The notes beneath the pieces were generated by a model. That model ran no database searches, was not told where the DNA came from, and was given only the letters and a program-made list of their open reading frames with translations. This document shows, one piece after another, positions 46,719-55,592 of a stretch of DNA of 64,000 nt. This DNA comes from Leptolyngbyaceae cyanobacterium RM1_1_2 (GTDB lineage Bacteria; Cyanobacteriota; Cyanobacteriia; Phormidesmidales; Phormidesmidaceae), in NCBI GenBank assembly GCA_012032345.1, contig JAAUQI010000023.1, positions 1 through 64,000 of the forward strand, written 5' to 3'. Every line of letters starts with the position of its first letter. Positions within the stretch are counted from its first letter, which is position 1. The position numbers and the translations under genes were made by a program.

Positions 46719-48146
46719 ATGAGTTCAGCCATAACCACAGTTCAAAGAAAGTCATACCTAGCAGGTTCAACTTTGGTCTTGCTAGCTTTTGCAACAGCGT
46801 TTTTCTCACGCATTTTGGATAGCGCTGGAGCGCCTTCAGCCATTAACTTTTTACACTTTTTGGTAATTCCAGTCTTTTGTGGTCAGGTTATTTTGACCGC
46901 CAAAGGGCTTAGTCGCTATCAGCGCGTACTAGCCACAAAACTCTATTTAGGATTAGGTCTTCTGCTAGCAGTTATGCTAGTTAGCGCCATCGTAAACGAT
47001 GCTGGGTTAGCCAATGTAATTATTGACTTTCTACTGTTAGGAGAGCCGTTTATTCTACTGATAACGACTGCAAGTTTACCAGTTACAGTCGAACTCATTC
47101 AAAAGTTTCGTACCTGGCTGGTCGGCTTTTTTCTCACTAACATTGCTTTTGCCTATGCTCAGTATGTCCTGTTTATGATTTTAAAGATGCACCCCAAAGC
47201 AGGTAACCCAGACTATGTCCAGGGCGTGTTTTACCATTCGGGTGCAGGTCACGTGGTGAGTGCTTCTGTTTCTTTGACGTTTGGAGCTTACTACTTTGTA
47301 AATGCCAGAGCGTTACCTATCTGGTTGAGAGCTATTGTTTTTCTAGGCGCTTTCTGGCACATGTTAATGGCCGATGCCAAGCAGGTTCTGTTGTCCTTCC
47401 TGGTTGCAGGGGTGTGCTTGCTGATTACTAAACTTAAAAGTATCGGAGAGGCTGTTAAGTACCTGTTGGGATCGGTTATCCTCTGCGCGGTGCTGTGGTG
47501 GTGCATTCAAAATGTTCCGGCTTTTGCAGCCTTCAACACCTGGGCACGACCTGAAATATACGGAGCAGACGGTGAAGCCACCTTACTTAAATCAGCCGCA
47601 CTGCGAATTATTCCAACTTACTATGAATCTCCTCTGAACTGGTTTTTTGGTCTTGGCCCTGGGCATACCGTAGGGCGCTTGGGCGGATGGATGATTAGCG
47701 GCTACTGGAGTTTGCTGGAACCCTTAGGCGCTACTATGCACCCGGTTCCCAATCAGGTTTGGGCTGCTGTGGGCCAAAGCTGGCTAGGAGACCAATCCAG
47801 CATGTTTTCGCCTTTGTTTGGCTGGGCGGGGATTTGGGGAGATTTGGGCTGGCTGGGGATCGCTGCCTATCTTTATTTGGCGGTAATCACGCTGCAGCAT
47901 TTTTGTCTAGATGACTTATCAAAGTTTTTTGTGTTCAGCGTCGGCGCTTTTGGGCTGGTCTTCAGCCAGATGGAGGAACCAGGCTATATGTTGAGTATTA
48001 CCATGATTGTAGGCATTCTCTGGCAGGAGCATCGCTTGCGTAAAGTTAATCCGGCGGCAGCAGTGCAGCTTAACCAAACCACTTTCAACTTAAAGCGGCC
48101 CAAACAGGTGCTGCAGTCTATTTTGTTGGCGAAACAGTCGCGGTAG
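46719..48146 (+). CDS. Polytopic O-antigen polymerase/ligase-like membrane protein
   Basis: This protein of about 475 residues has some ten hydrophobic helices and a large periplasmic loop (about 270-370) containing WFFGLGPGHTVGRLGGW. The topology matches Wzy/WaaL/ExoQ-type proteins that polymerise or ligate lipid-linked oligosaccharides. The call is from layout, not a clear motif. ATG 46719 (MSSAITTVQRK) is preferred to the TTG overlapping the previous stop. It is the last gene of the EPS run. Confidence 0.7.
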   Translation: MSSAITTVQRKSYLAGSTLVLLAFATAFFSRILDSAGAPSAINFLHFLVIPVFCGQVILTAKGLSRYQRVLATKLYLGLGLLLAVMLVSAIVNDAGLANVIIDFLLLGEPFILLITTASLPVTVELIQKFRTWLVGFFLTNIAFAYAQYVLFMILKMHPKAGNPDYVQGVFYHSGAGHVVSASVSLTFGAYYFVNARALPIWLRAIVFLGAFWHMLMADAKQVLLSFLVAGVCLLITKLKSIGEAVKYLLGSVILCAVLWWCIQNVPAFAAFNTWARPEIYGADGEATLLKSAALRIIPTYYESPLNWFFGLGPGHTVGRLGGWMISGYWSLLEPLGATMHPVPNQVWAAVGQSWLGDQSSMFSPLFGWAGIWGDLGWLGIAAYLYLAVITLQHFCLDDLSKFFVFSVGAFGLVFSQMEEPGYMLSITMIVGILWQEHRLRKVNPAAAVQLNQTTFNLKRPKQVLQSILLAKQSR

Positions 48147-48214
48147 CGATGCTTCTTGAGCAGGCAACATCTTTTAGAATCAGCGTTGTTAGGTCTTGAG
48201 AGGGGTGTAAAGTC

Positions 48215-49030
48215 ATGACTGCCCATCAGCTTAGAGCGGTTCGGATTGTGCTGGTAGAGCCGATTGGAGATCTCAATGTTGGCTCTGTAGCCCGCATCAT
48301 GAAGAATATGGGGCTGTCACAGCTCATCCTGGTCAATCCCCAGTGCGATCCCCATAGCGACCAGGCCCGTCAGATGGCAGTACACGCCGACGATGTTTTA
48401 CTAGCGGCTCAGCAGGTTAAAACTATTCCAGAAGCTCTGCGGGGCTGTCAGCGGGCGATCGCCACCACAGCCCGTCCCCGTGACTTATCAACGCCGCTGG
48501 AGACACCGGAAGCCGCTTTGCCTTGGCTGCTAGAGCACAATACTGTTGCTGAGGTATCAACTGCGCTCATATTTGGCCCAGAAGATCGGGGATTGAGCAA
48601 TACAGAACTCAACTATGCTCAGCGGTTCGTGATGATCCCAGCTAATCCGGCTTATGCCTCTCTCAATCTGGCGCAGGCGGTAGCGGTTTGCTGTTATGTC
48701 CTCTACCGTTTTGCTTTGGCTCCGATGGCCTTAGACAGCACGCTAAATGGGGCGGAACGGATTGAGGAACGGCAGCAGGCTGATACCGGGCCACAGCTTT
48801 CAACAGCTGCTCTAGAGAACTTAGAAGGATATTTTCAACATTTAGAAGAAGTTTTGCTCAAAATCGGCTATCTTTACCCCCATACGGCAATAAGTCGCAT
48901 GGGAAAATTTAGGCGATTATTCCTGCGAGCTACCCTAAGCGATCAGGAGGTAGCCATGCTGCGGGGAATGCTGCGGCAGCTAGAGTGGGCTTTAGAGCAA
49001 GCCTCTTCGCCAGATGCCCCTGTTCAATAA
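48215..49030 (+). CDS. trmJ: TrmJ-like tRNA 2'-O-methyltransferase (SPOUT)
   Basis: This 271-residue protein has SPOUT trefoil-knot motifs: RIVLVEPIGDLNVGSVARIMKNMGL (motif 1), IFGPEDRGLSNTEL (motif 2) and ANPAYASLNLAQAVAVCCYVLYR (motif 3). It fits TrmJ, which methylates the ribose at position 32 of tRNAs; the C-terminal helical tail fits that family too. It is cytoplasmic and unrelated to the EPS genes before it. The frame downstream overlaps by 17 bp at most. Confidence 0.88.
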   Translation: MTAHQLRAVRIVLVEPIGDLNVGSVARIMKNMGLSQLILVNPQCDPHSDQARQMAVHADDVLLAAQQVKTIPEALRGCQRAIATTARPRDLSTPLETPEAALPWLLEHNTVAEVSTALIFGPEDRGLSNTELNYAQRFVMIPANPAYASLNLAQAVAVCCYVLYRFALAPMALDSTLNGAERIEERQQADTGPQLSTAALENLEGYFQHLEEVLLKIGYLYPHTAISRMGKFRRLFLRATLSDQEVAMLRGMLRQLEWALEQASSPDAPVQ

Positions 49031-49079
49031 ACCGTTTAGTCTTAATGGTAAGGCCGTCGATTTAAGGTTCAATGACTCT

Positions 49080-50687
49080 ATGGCTAATTACGGCGATCGC
49101 TCCCGTCCGATAGGATCTCACAGACAGGCAGATGAGTTCTCTGATGATCCCTATGCCAGCGCTGCTCAGCCTGCCTCAAAGCTAGACGCAAAGCCTCCCT
49201 CTCAGCCTCAACTAGGGCTTGGTTATTCTCAGCGTCGCCCTAGGCGACCTGCAGGCAACCCACCGAAGCTACCAGAAGGCTTTAGCCTTCGTCAGTGGCT
49301 TGGTGGTTCACCTCGCCGTCGTCAGCCATTGAGTCATGAGGCCCTTCCGGTTCATCGCCGAACGGCTGCTACGCCTCGGCCCTCTTCAGCCCAGGTCAGG
49401 CTACCTGTTGCTAACCCAGGCGAAGCAGCTCGAACCAGCGCTGCTAATCTAGCCGATCGGCTGCCTCGCTCGGCTAGACCCGTACCGAGACAGAGCAAAC
49501 CTCAGGCTCTAAATGCCACCTCAAGCAAGGTAACACCGCTGCGACCCCGGCAGGTGTGGCCACCCCATCCCTCTAGTGCGAGTCCTCGGCCTGGTGAAGC
49601 CCCTGTACGCCGCTCTCATAGACCGCGACCAGCCGCGCCGCCACCGATTGTCTATGCAATGAGGCTGCTGATTTTAGGCGTCGGCATAGCCGCCATTGCC
49701 GGGACGCTGCTGTCGGTGCTAAGTCCTGAGCGAGTTGACTATGCTACATCTGAGGGTAATCTAGCCCAGCCCACCGTAACCAGTCCGGCCCGACCCCGTG
49801 CGTCTCTGGTCAATCGCCCAATTCAAATCAGCACCGAAATTACCCACCTCAAAGCCAAAATTGAAGAACTCGGGACGCTCACGCCTGGTTTAACCCAGTC
49901 GGTTTTTCTTTTAGATTTAGACAGCGGCGCTTATGTGGATATTGCTGGCGGCGAAGCGATGCCTGCGGCTAGCACCCTTAAAACGCCAATCTTAATTGCT
50001 TTTTTGCAGGCTGTTGATGCCGGACTGGTGCAGCTCGATCAGCCATTGGTGATGCGCCAAGAGCAGATTGTGGGCGGCTCCGGTGAAATGCAAACTCAGC
50101 CTGCTGGCACCCAGTATAGTGCCCTGGAAGTGGCCACCGAAATGATTGTTGACAGTGATAATACGGCAACGAATATGCTAATCGACCTTTTGGGAGGGGC
50201 AGAGGTTCTAAACCAGGAATTTCGCAACTGGGGACTAGAGGACACTATTATTCGTAACCCGCTGCCAGATATAGACGGAACCAACACAACCAGTCCAAAA
50301 GATCTAGTGATGCTGATGGCGCTGGTTAATCGCGGGGATCTGCTGACGCTGCGATCGCGCGATCGGCTGCTAACGATCATGCAGCGCACTCATACCAGAA
50401 CTTTGATTCCTGCCGGACTCGACAGCAGCGCCATTGTGGCTAACAAGACAGGAGACATCGGTTCAACCCTGGGGGATATAGCACTAGTCGATCTGCCCAA
50501 TGGTAAGCGCTACGCGATCGCGGCCATTGTGCAGCGGCCTCACAACGATGGCCGCGCTAGAGAACTGATTCGCAGGGTTTCACAGACGGTCTATCAGGAA
50601 TTTACCCAGGCCGTAAGCGCTCCCGGTGGCACTGTTCCCAGCGCACCCAATTCTGGGCCTGAGCAAGAAATGGCCCCTCCGGGTTAG
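49080..50687 (+). CDS. Membrane-anchored beta-lactamase-fold serine hydrolase
   Basis: A Pro/Arg/Ser-rich cytoplasmic region (about 180 residues) precedes a transmembrane helix (MRLLILGVGIAAIAG) and a periplasmic class A beta-lactamase-like domain. That domain has SxxK in AASTLKTPI, SDN in DSDNTATNM and KTG in ANKTGDIGS. The omega-loop Glu of class A enzymes (position 166) is not conserved (RNPLPDIDGTNTTSP), so it is probably a PBP-like or cell-wall enzyme rather than a resistance beta-lactamase. The frame opens at 49014 but ATG 49080 is preferred to avoid overlap with trmJ. Confidence 0.8.
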   Translation: MANYGDRSRPIGSHRQADEFSDDPYASAAQPASKLDAKPPSQPQLGLGYSQRRPRRPAGNPPKLPEGFSLRQWLGGSPRRRQPLSHEALPVHRRTAATPRPSSAQVRLPVANPGEAARTSAANLADRLPRSARPVPRQSKPQALNATSSKVTPLRPRQVWPPHPSSASPRPGEAPVRRSHRPRPAAPPPIVYAMRLLILGVGIAAIAGTLLSVLSPERVDYATSEGNLAQPTVTSPARPRASLVNRPIQISTEITHLKAKIEELGTLTPGLTQSVFLLDLDSGAYVDIAGGEAMPAASTLKTPILIAFLQAVDAGLVQLDQPLVMRQEQIVGGSGEMQTQPAGTQYSALEVATEMIVDSDNTATNMLIDLLGGAEVLNQEFRNWGLEDTIIRNPLPDIDGTNTTSPKDLVMLMALVNRGDLLTLRSRDRLLTIMQRTHTRTLIPAGLDSSAIVANKTGDIGSTLGDIALVDLPNGKRYAIAAIVQRPHNDGRARELIRRVSQTVYQEFTQAVSAPGGTVPSAPNSGPEQEMAPPG

Positions 50688-50712
50688 AATTTCACGCAAA
50701 AGAGGGACGCTG

Positions 50713-51363
50713 CTACCGATATTCAAAAGAGTCTTCGTTGAGCAGGTCGCCCTGGTAGTACTCAGACTCCTCAATAGAAGCCCCAGGAACCACGCCGCCA
50801 CTGCTACCACTGCCCCCGCTGCTAGGTGATGACGAGGCCGAAGCCGGTGAAGATAGACTACCTGCAGAGCGTCGGCTGGCAGTACGTCGCGGTGTCGATT
50901 CTGTAGACTGCTGCTCTTGCGGCACATAGCCCAGCAAAAGCTTAGCCGGGTCTTCAAATACACGTGCCCACTGAGTGACTCTGGGCTGCTGTTCCCAGTC
51001 GGCCCGCGAAACCCGCACCATCAGCAGCGGCATCTGCTGCCCGTTGCGCTCAGCGACGATCGTTACGTTTAGAGTCATCACGTTGGGGTCTTCTGCAAAG
51101 CCACTGGTCACAATGCTCTGTGCTAGGGTTCTAGCCCGCGACTGCAATGACTGAAACGAACCGTATTCATCAGCATTGATCATCTCCTGCAGCATCCGCA
51201 CTTCAGTGAGCTGTTCTCCTGCCGGGTCAGACATCAAACCATCGGTGCGAACTTCAAAAAAATCTTCTGGTTCTAGTCTCTGCGCGATCGCTGGCTGATT
51301 TGAATAAGCTAAGCCCCCAACTATCAGCAAAGGGCTTAGCAAAAGATAAAAGGAATGCTTCAT
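50713..51363 (-). CDS. Exported protein of unknown function
   Basis: This 216-residue protein has a clear signal peptide (cleavage near AIAQ, about 28). The central part (about 30-145) is a compact domain with alternating polar strands, and the C-terminal third is a Ser/Gly-rich disordered tail ending in an acidic NEDSFEYR. I do not recognise the family. It is third in a same-strand run with the exported RidA and the Tat oxidase (88 bp after ridA). Confidence 0.75.
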   Translation of the reverse strand: MKHSFYLLLSPLLIVGGLAYSNQPAIAQRLEPEDFFEVRTDGLMSDPAGEQLTEVRMLQEMINADEYGSFQSLQSRARTLAQSIVTSGFAEDPNVMTLNVTIVAERNGQQMPLLMVRVSRADWEQQPRVTQWARVFEDPAKLLLGYVPQEQQSTESTPRRTASRRSAGSLSSPASASSSPSSGGSGSSGGVVPGASIEESEYYQGDLLNEDSFEYR

Positions 51364-51419
51364 GACAAAACGCTGTGAACTTCAGTAGACTGTCCGCCTG
51401 ACGAACTCGGTTAGAAAAG

Positions 51420-51442
51420 TTGGGGAGCCTGCGCTCCCCCCA
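51420..51442 (-). terminator. Terminator-like hairpin after exported RidA gene
   Basis: On the minus strand GGGGAGC pairs with GCTCCCC around a 4-nt loop, followed by AACTTTTCT. It sits just past the ridA stop and could end its transcript before the 216-residue gene. Confidence 0.6.
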
Positions 51443-51451
51443 AAGCTATCT

Positions 51452-52168
51452 TTATCGGGTAATGTCAATGAACACTGGCATACCGCCCTCCTCAAGGGGA
51501 TAAGCCGCTACAACTGAGATTTCTATCAGCCAGCCGTCTAGCACCAGTCCGGCCACGCCCAGAGTTGTCCGGGAGGGCTTAAGCGGCAGGTTATCTTGAG
51601 CGGGGGTACCGTCGAAGAAAAATCGGGAGTAAGCATCAAACCAGCCGCCCCAGTCAAACACATCTGTCTCTGGGTCGGCTATCAGAAAAGCATTGACGTA
51701 AATGACATCTTCTTTGGTCAAGCCTGCTTCTGTGAGCAATCCCTCAATTGCCATCAGGGTATTAAAGGCTTGGGCTTCCAGGCAGCTCACGCCCTCAGGT
51801 AGCGCCGTACCGCAATATCGAGCTGGATTAGTGTTAGGGAAGCTGGTATCAACGGTTGGAGGAACGATGCCGCTGCTGAAGTACAAAGCCGTGTTAGGGG
51901 GTATAGCGACGCCGCTAGAGATGGATGAGAGGGGGTTGCCGTAAATGGTGACGGTCTGGGGCAGCAGAGCACCTTCCTGACTTTCGTTGTCTGGGCTGGA
52001 TTCGTCATCTTCGTCGTCATCAGCGATCGCTGGAGCTGCGATCGCGCTAAAGCCAGCAATAGCCAGACAAGCCGCCATTGTGAGCAACCGCCAGCTCTGC
52101 CTAAGCCAGGGGCTGGCCTGACGGCGAGAAGCGCTTTGATTAGAAATGGACGAGTTGAAAGTAGACAC
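51452..52168 (-). CDS. Exported RidA/YjgF-family protein
   Basis: This 238-residue protein has a signal peptide (hydrophobic about 28-49, APAIA cleavage) and an acidic linker, then a RidA-like domain (about 70-225). The catalytic Arg of RidA (Arg200 in PSRTTLGVAGLVLDG) and the following Glu216 are present. Cys119 and Cys129 lie close together and could form a disulfide, which fits an oxidising compartment. RidA proteins hydrolyse reactive enamines/imines released by PLP enzymes or by amino-acid oxidases. The adjacent upstream gene on the same strand is a flavin amine oxidase. Most RidA proteins are cytoplasmic, so export is unusual. Confidence 0.88.
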   Translation of the reverse strand: MSTFNSSISNQSASRRQASPWLRQSWRLLTMAACLAIAGFSAIAAPAIADDDEDDESSPDNESQEGALLPQTVTIYGNPLSSISSGVAIPPNTALYFSSGIVPPTVDTSFPNTNPARYCGTALPEGVSCLEAQAFNTLMAIEGLLTEAGLTKEDVIYVNAFLIADPETDVFDWGGWFDAYSRFFFDGTPAQDNLPLKPSRTTLGVAGLVLDGWLIEISVVAAYPLEEGGMPVFIDITR

Positions 52169-52270
52169 AGAGATTTACCTCAGTTAGTTAAGTGATCAAG
52201 TTGTGAAAATAGTGCTGCAAATCACTGTTTTGCAGAGTTGTACAGCGTGCGTCCGGTTGAGAATTTGCCG

Positions 52271-53911
52271 CTAGCGAGCAAATCTGGCCCCAAAAGCTTT
52301 AGCCAACACCAAACGAGCCGACTCAAATGCCCCGGCCTGCCAGCCTGTCAGATAGCTGAGGTGCTCACCGCAGAGCCAGATATCTCCGTCTGGCTGATTG
52401 AGCTGCTCAAAAAACTGCTCTCTGGTCTGAGCTGAGTAAGAGGCCCAGCCGCCCAGACTGTAGGGAACCTGATTCCAGTTGATCGTAGCGCCGCTGTTGG
52501 GCTGATAAAAGCGCTTGTATTTGCCTGGGTGCACCACTTCTCCCTTGTTCAGAGCGGTTCTAATGCGCTCTGCCGGGGGGAGGGCACCGTAGTTGTTAGA
52601 CGAGCTGCCGAAATTGTAGTAGCCAACCAGCGCCCCGCTTCTAGAAAGGAAGTCGTGGGAAGGATACCAGATGGTGTTGATGTTGAGTCCTTCGTCAGCC
52701 CCAACGTCGGTAGAGGTGATGCCGCCTAGGATATCTTCGTCTTCCCAAAAGCGGGTTTTGTACATAAGGGCGCATTTACCCGTCTCGGCGTAGTTGACGC
52801 CAGCGATCGCCGCCAGCATAGAGGACGAAAAGTCTGAGGGAATATTTCGCAGCACCGTCAGCGGAATGGTGCAGATGCAAATGTCTGCTGCAATTTGCTG
52901 GGTACTGCCGTTTTTACGGTAGACAACGCGAGTCCCCTGACCGTTAGGCCCTTTGCGAATTTCTTGCACGACCGCATTGAGGCTGATTCTATTACCGACT
53001 TTAGAGGCCAGTGCCTTTGCAATCATGTCCATGCCGCCAACTGGCTCAAACATGAGCATCTGCTGGTCATAGCCATACTCAAAGGCTTCGTAGCCGTCAA
53101 AGTCGTAGTTGATCAAGTCGGCGTAGCTATAGGGCGGCAAAATTTCGCCCGCGCCGCCGACTCCTGCCACCTCTGGCTTGGCATCATACCCGCGTCGGCT
53201 AGATCCTGCATACTGAAAATCAGCATTGAGCGCTCCATAGGTTCTCACAAAAGAGTCCCAGCTAGCCTGATCGACTCCGGCAGGAGGGCTGGAGTCTTTG
53301 GCTAAAGCTTCAGCAATATAGCCCCGAATATCATTTCGAACCTGACGGGCGCGAACGCGAGTACCGTTGAGGCCGCCGCTCCTGTTTTCGTTGTAGTAAT
53401 ACTGCTGAAGATTAGCGTTGGCAAAGACCTCTAGCTTGACGCCCAGTTCTTTACAGTAGTCGATCGTAATATGGTGCTGCGGAATCCGGGCTGGCCCAGG
53501 GTTAAAATAATCCTTCTGACCACTGGCACTGAGTTTAGCCGTCTGCCGAATGGTTGCGCCCTGGGACAGGCTGGGGTTGTAAACATTGACTTCTTCGTAG
53601 GTATCCCCGTCACGCAGCGTCCAGCAGCGCCCTCCAACTCGGCTTTGCGCTTCTAAAATCGTGATGCTATAGCCCCCGATTTTCATCAACTCGTAGGCAA
53701 CCGTCATGCCGGCCAGCCCCGCTCCCAGAATTACCACGCTTTTGCCGTCGCCATCCTCAAGGTCTTCTAACGGCCCTCTTGGAGTATCATCCTCGTCTCC
53801 TGGCCCATCATTAGCCCTAGCTCGACTGTCGAGCGCCCCTAGCACCTTCGCTGAGGCATAGACAGAGCCTGCTGCTGCCGATACGCTAGCAAGAAAATCT
53901 CTTCGTTTCAT
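52271..53911 (-). CDS. Tat-exported flavin amine / L-amino-acid oxidase
   Basis: This 546-residue FAD oxidase has a twin-arginine signal (MKRRDFLASVSAAAGS), FAD loop VVILGAGLAGMTVAYEL (from about 59), the RVGGRCWTLR segment of the monoamine-oxidase family, and the C-terminal FAD contact IWLCGEHLSYLTGWQAGAFES. It oxidises an amine or amino acid to an imine with hydrogen peroxide. Substrate cannot be told. It heads the run that includes the exported RidA (102 bp between), which would hydrolyse the imine product. Confidence 0.88.
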   Translation of the reverse strand: MKRRDFLASVSAAAGSVYASAKVLGALDSRARANDGPGDEDDTPRGPLEDLEDGDGKSVVILGAGLAGMTVAYELMKIGGYSITILEAQSRVGGRCWTLRDGDTYEEVNVYNPSLSQGATIRQTAKLSASGQKDYFNPGPARIPQHHITIDYCKELGVKLEVFANANLQQYYYNENRSGGLNGTRVRARQVRNDIRGYIAEALAKDSSPPAGVDQASWDSFVRTYGALNADFQYAGSSRRGYDAKPEVAGVGGAGEILPPYSYADLINYDFDGYEAFEYGYDQQMLMFEPVGGMDMIAKALASKVGNRISLNAVVQEIRKGPNGQGTRVVYRKNGSTQQIAADICICTIPLTVLRNIPSDFSSSMLAAIAGVNYAETGKCALMYKTRFWEDEDILGGITSTDVGADEGLNINTIWYPSHDFLSRSGALVGYYNFGSSSNNYGALPPAERIRTALNKGEVVHPGKYKRFYQPNSGATINWNQVPYSLGGWASYSAQTREQFFEQLNQPDGDIWLCGEHLSYLTGWQAGAFESARLVLAKAFGARFAR

Positions 53912-54289
53912 AGCACTCCTCCCTGATTGAAAAACTCTATTTGAGCAATCAAAAATCCACCTGAACTTTTGCAGACATCAATATAGATGAAAGCAAAAAA
54001 TAGCTACCAGCAAAGAATGAACTTAGCTAGCAAGACTTCAGACCAAAAAGGCTTAAAAGCTTGCGAAAGCAAGCCTGAATTTTAGATTCAGACAAGCACT
54101 AACTTGAGTAAAATTGCCAGGATTCTATCAAATAACTATCCGTCCCTAAAGACTAGAAGGCTAATTTCTTTACAAGCAAATAAGAAGTTTCCTCAGTAGG
54201 ATACGGTGAAGGCTTTTCGCGTTTTGTCAAATAAATTACATTTTTCTGGCTTGTAACAATGCTTCAAAAATATCTGCTTGTGTCATCGA

Positions 54290-54680
54290 ATTCGTACTTT
54301 TTTTCTAATTGTCATGATTAAAGTAACAAATGCTGATATGGCCAAAAGCTTGCTCAAATGCTTTTTGCTGGGACGATCTGATATTCTGAATTTGTGCTCC
54401 ATAATCCTCGATATGTCTATTGTCAATAAATTAAAAGATCAAAAGTTTTCAACGTTAGTATTTAGCAGAGACATCAATGTGCCTTCAAGAGGTTGTATTT
54501 TAAGCCAAGTAGGAAGTTGAGCAATCCAGCTTTTTGCTACAGGCGGCGACTTAAATGCTCCAGTTCATCTGCGACGGACTTGGAGAAGAATAACAACCCA
54601 GTAGAGTACTGGTAACATATCGATCTGATCATGAGTAATAGGTAGAAACCTGGAGAGGTGTCAGATACAATAATCATCAT
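54290..54680 (-). pseudogene. Decayed DUF3368 PIN-domain toxin
   Basis: Read on the minus strand from ATG 54677, pieces of a DUF3368 toxin appear in alternating frames. They are MIIVSDTSPGFYLLL, then DQIDMLPVLYWVVI, then SKSVADELEHLS, then VAKSWIAQLPTWLKIQP and a weak ISDRPSKKHLSKLL-like end. The first block is the catalytic Asp-bearing start of PIN toxins (MIIVSDTSP). At least three frame changes and internal stops show it is inactive. The usual antitoxin (UPF0175) would lie upstream near 54700-54850 but is not recognised. Confidence 0.7.
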
Positions 54681-54843
54681 GCTCTGAACTTTTTGAAGGG
54701 TGCATTCCAGTCTTACAAGAACAGGATGCAGCCACCGTATTTATCGATTTGGCAGACTATGACATTAAAGAATTGGACAAAATTTTAGGGATTTTGACGG
54801 CAGCTTTTCAACTAGAGCCGTTGCTGAGCTGATAAAACTTAAA

Positions 54844-54867
54844 AGCCTGGAAGCAAGCTCCCAGGCT
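54844..54867 (-). terminator. Terminator of the Spy-like gene
   Basis: AGCCTGG (54844-54850) pairs with CCAGGCT (54861-54867). On the minus strand the stem is followed by TTTTAAGTTTT. It lies 33 bp past the stop of the LTXXQ gene. Confidence 0.75.
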
Positions 54868-54899
54868 CTTTAACTCAGGCTCTAAGGGAAAAAATCAGC

Positions 54900-55379
54900 C
54901 TAGCGCGATCGCCGTTCGCCATGTGGGCCTCGGTGTTCTGGCGTTAGGGTAGCCAGCTGAGTCCGCTGGGCTGGGGTGAGCACTGAGCGGATAGCCAGCA
55001 TCGTTTCAAACCGCTGATTGCCGAGTTCTGCTCTGAGCGTTTGCATCTGCTGGTGCTGCTGACGGAGCCGATCAGCGCTGGCATCGCTAGCCATCAGCGA
55101 TCGCATGGCTTCTTTTTGCTGCTGTAACTGCTGGCGCAGTCCTTCGCTGTTGGTTTTCGCCTGCTCCTTGATAGCTGCGATTTGCTCAGACTGCTCAGAA
55201 GTGAGGTCGAGCTGCTCAAGCCAGCGATCGCCCCGCTGCTCTAGATCTGGGGAAAAGCTCTCGTCACCTGCGGTCGGCTGCTGAGATAGCAAACCGGGAG
55301 ACTGGGCTAGGGCAAAGGTGCCGCCAGCTAACAGCACCAGCGGCAGGGCTGAGAGTAAAACGGTGCGGCGTAATGGCAT
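54900..55379 (-). CDS. Spy/CpxP-like LTXXQ periplasmic chaperone
   Basis: This 159-residue protein has a signal peptide (to about 25, TFALAQ). The remainder is helical and Gln-rich with two LTxxQ motifs (LTSEQ and LTPAQ) as in Spy/CpxP. These proteins bind unfolded periplasmic proteins or sense metals under envelope stress. It is divergently transcribed from the kinase-regulator-efflux operon, 213 bp away, so it is likely a target or partner of that system. Confidence 0.85.
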   Translation of the reverse strand: MPLRRTVLLSALPLVLLAGGTFALAQSPGLLSQQPTAGDESFSPDLEQRGDRWLEQLDLTSEQSEQIAAIKEQAKTNSEGLRQQLQQQKEAMRSLMASDASADRLRQQHQQMQTLRAELGNQRFETMLAIRSVLTPAQRTQLATLTPEHRGPHGERRSR

Positions 55380-55488
55380 GGTTGAAAATCCTCCAAACTT
55401 GCGAACATCCCCATCTTAGGGAGTTTGCCGCGATCGCCACCTGAGCCTAAGCTCACAACTAGCCCGTATCGGGGGGACTAACTTTAAG

Positions 55489-55506
55489 CTAGTCCTAAAG
55501 GACTAG
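55489..55506. promoter_or_regulatory. Palindrome in the divergent Spy/kinase promoter region
   Basis: CTAGTCC-TAAA-GGACTAG (55489-55495 and 55500-55506) lies in the 213-bp shared upstream region. A further half (CTAGCCC at 55449) resembles it. It is a candidate site for the adjacent response regulator. Confidence 0.45.
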
Positions 55507-55592
55507 AGCAGCCGACTCAAGGCGTGACCTTTGTACCTATCACGCTTAGGGCGATCGCTCTATAGTATAGACAGCTCTCGCCTTTATCCCCT

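Larger units (their letters stand above)
53912..54899. other. AT-rich intergenic region with gene remnants
   Basis: This 988-bp region between the oxidase and the Spy-like gene is more AT-rich than the flanking genes. It contains a decayed PIN-toxin gene (entered separately), a plus-strand open stretch ending at 54832 that reads LQEQDAATVFIDLADYD, and a terminator hairpin at 54844-54867. The rest shows nothing recognisable. Confidence 0.6.

Noticed and set aside
49080-50687. Antibiotic-resistance beta-lactamase
   Set aside because: The class A omega-loop Glu is missing and the protein has a long cytoplasmic head; resistance is not supported.
54278-54520. 80-residue plus-strand frame
   Set aside because: It lies opposite the decayed PIN toxin and has no protein-like features.
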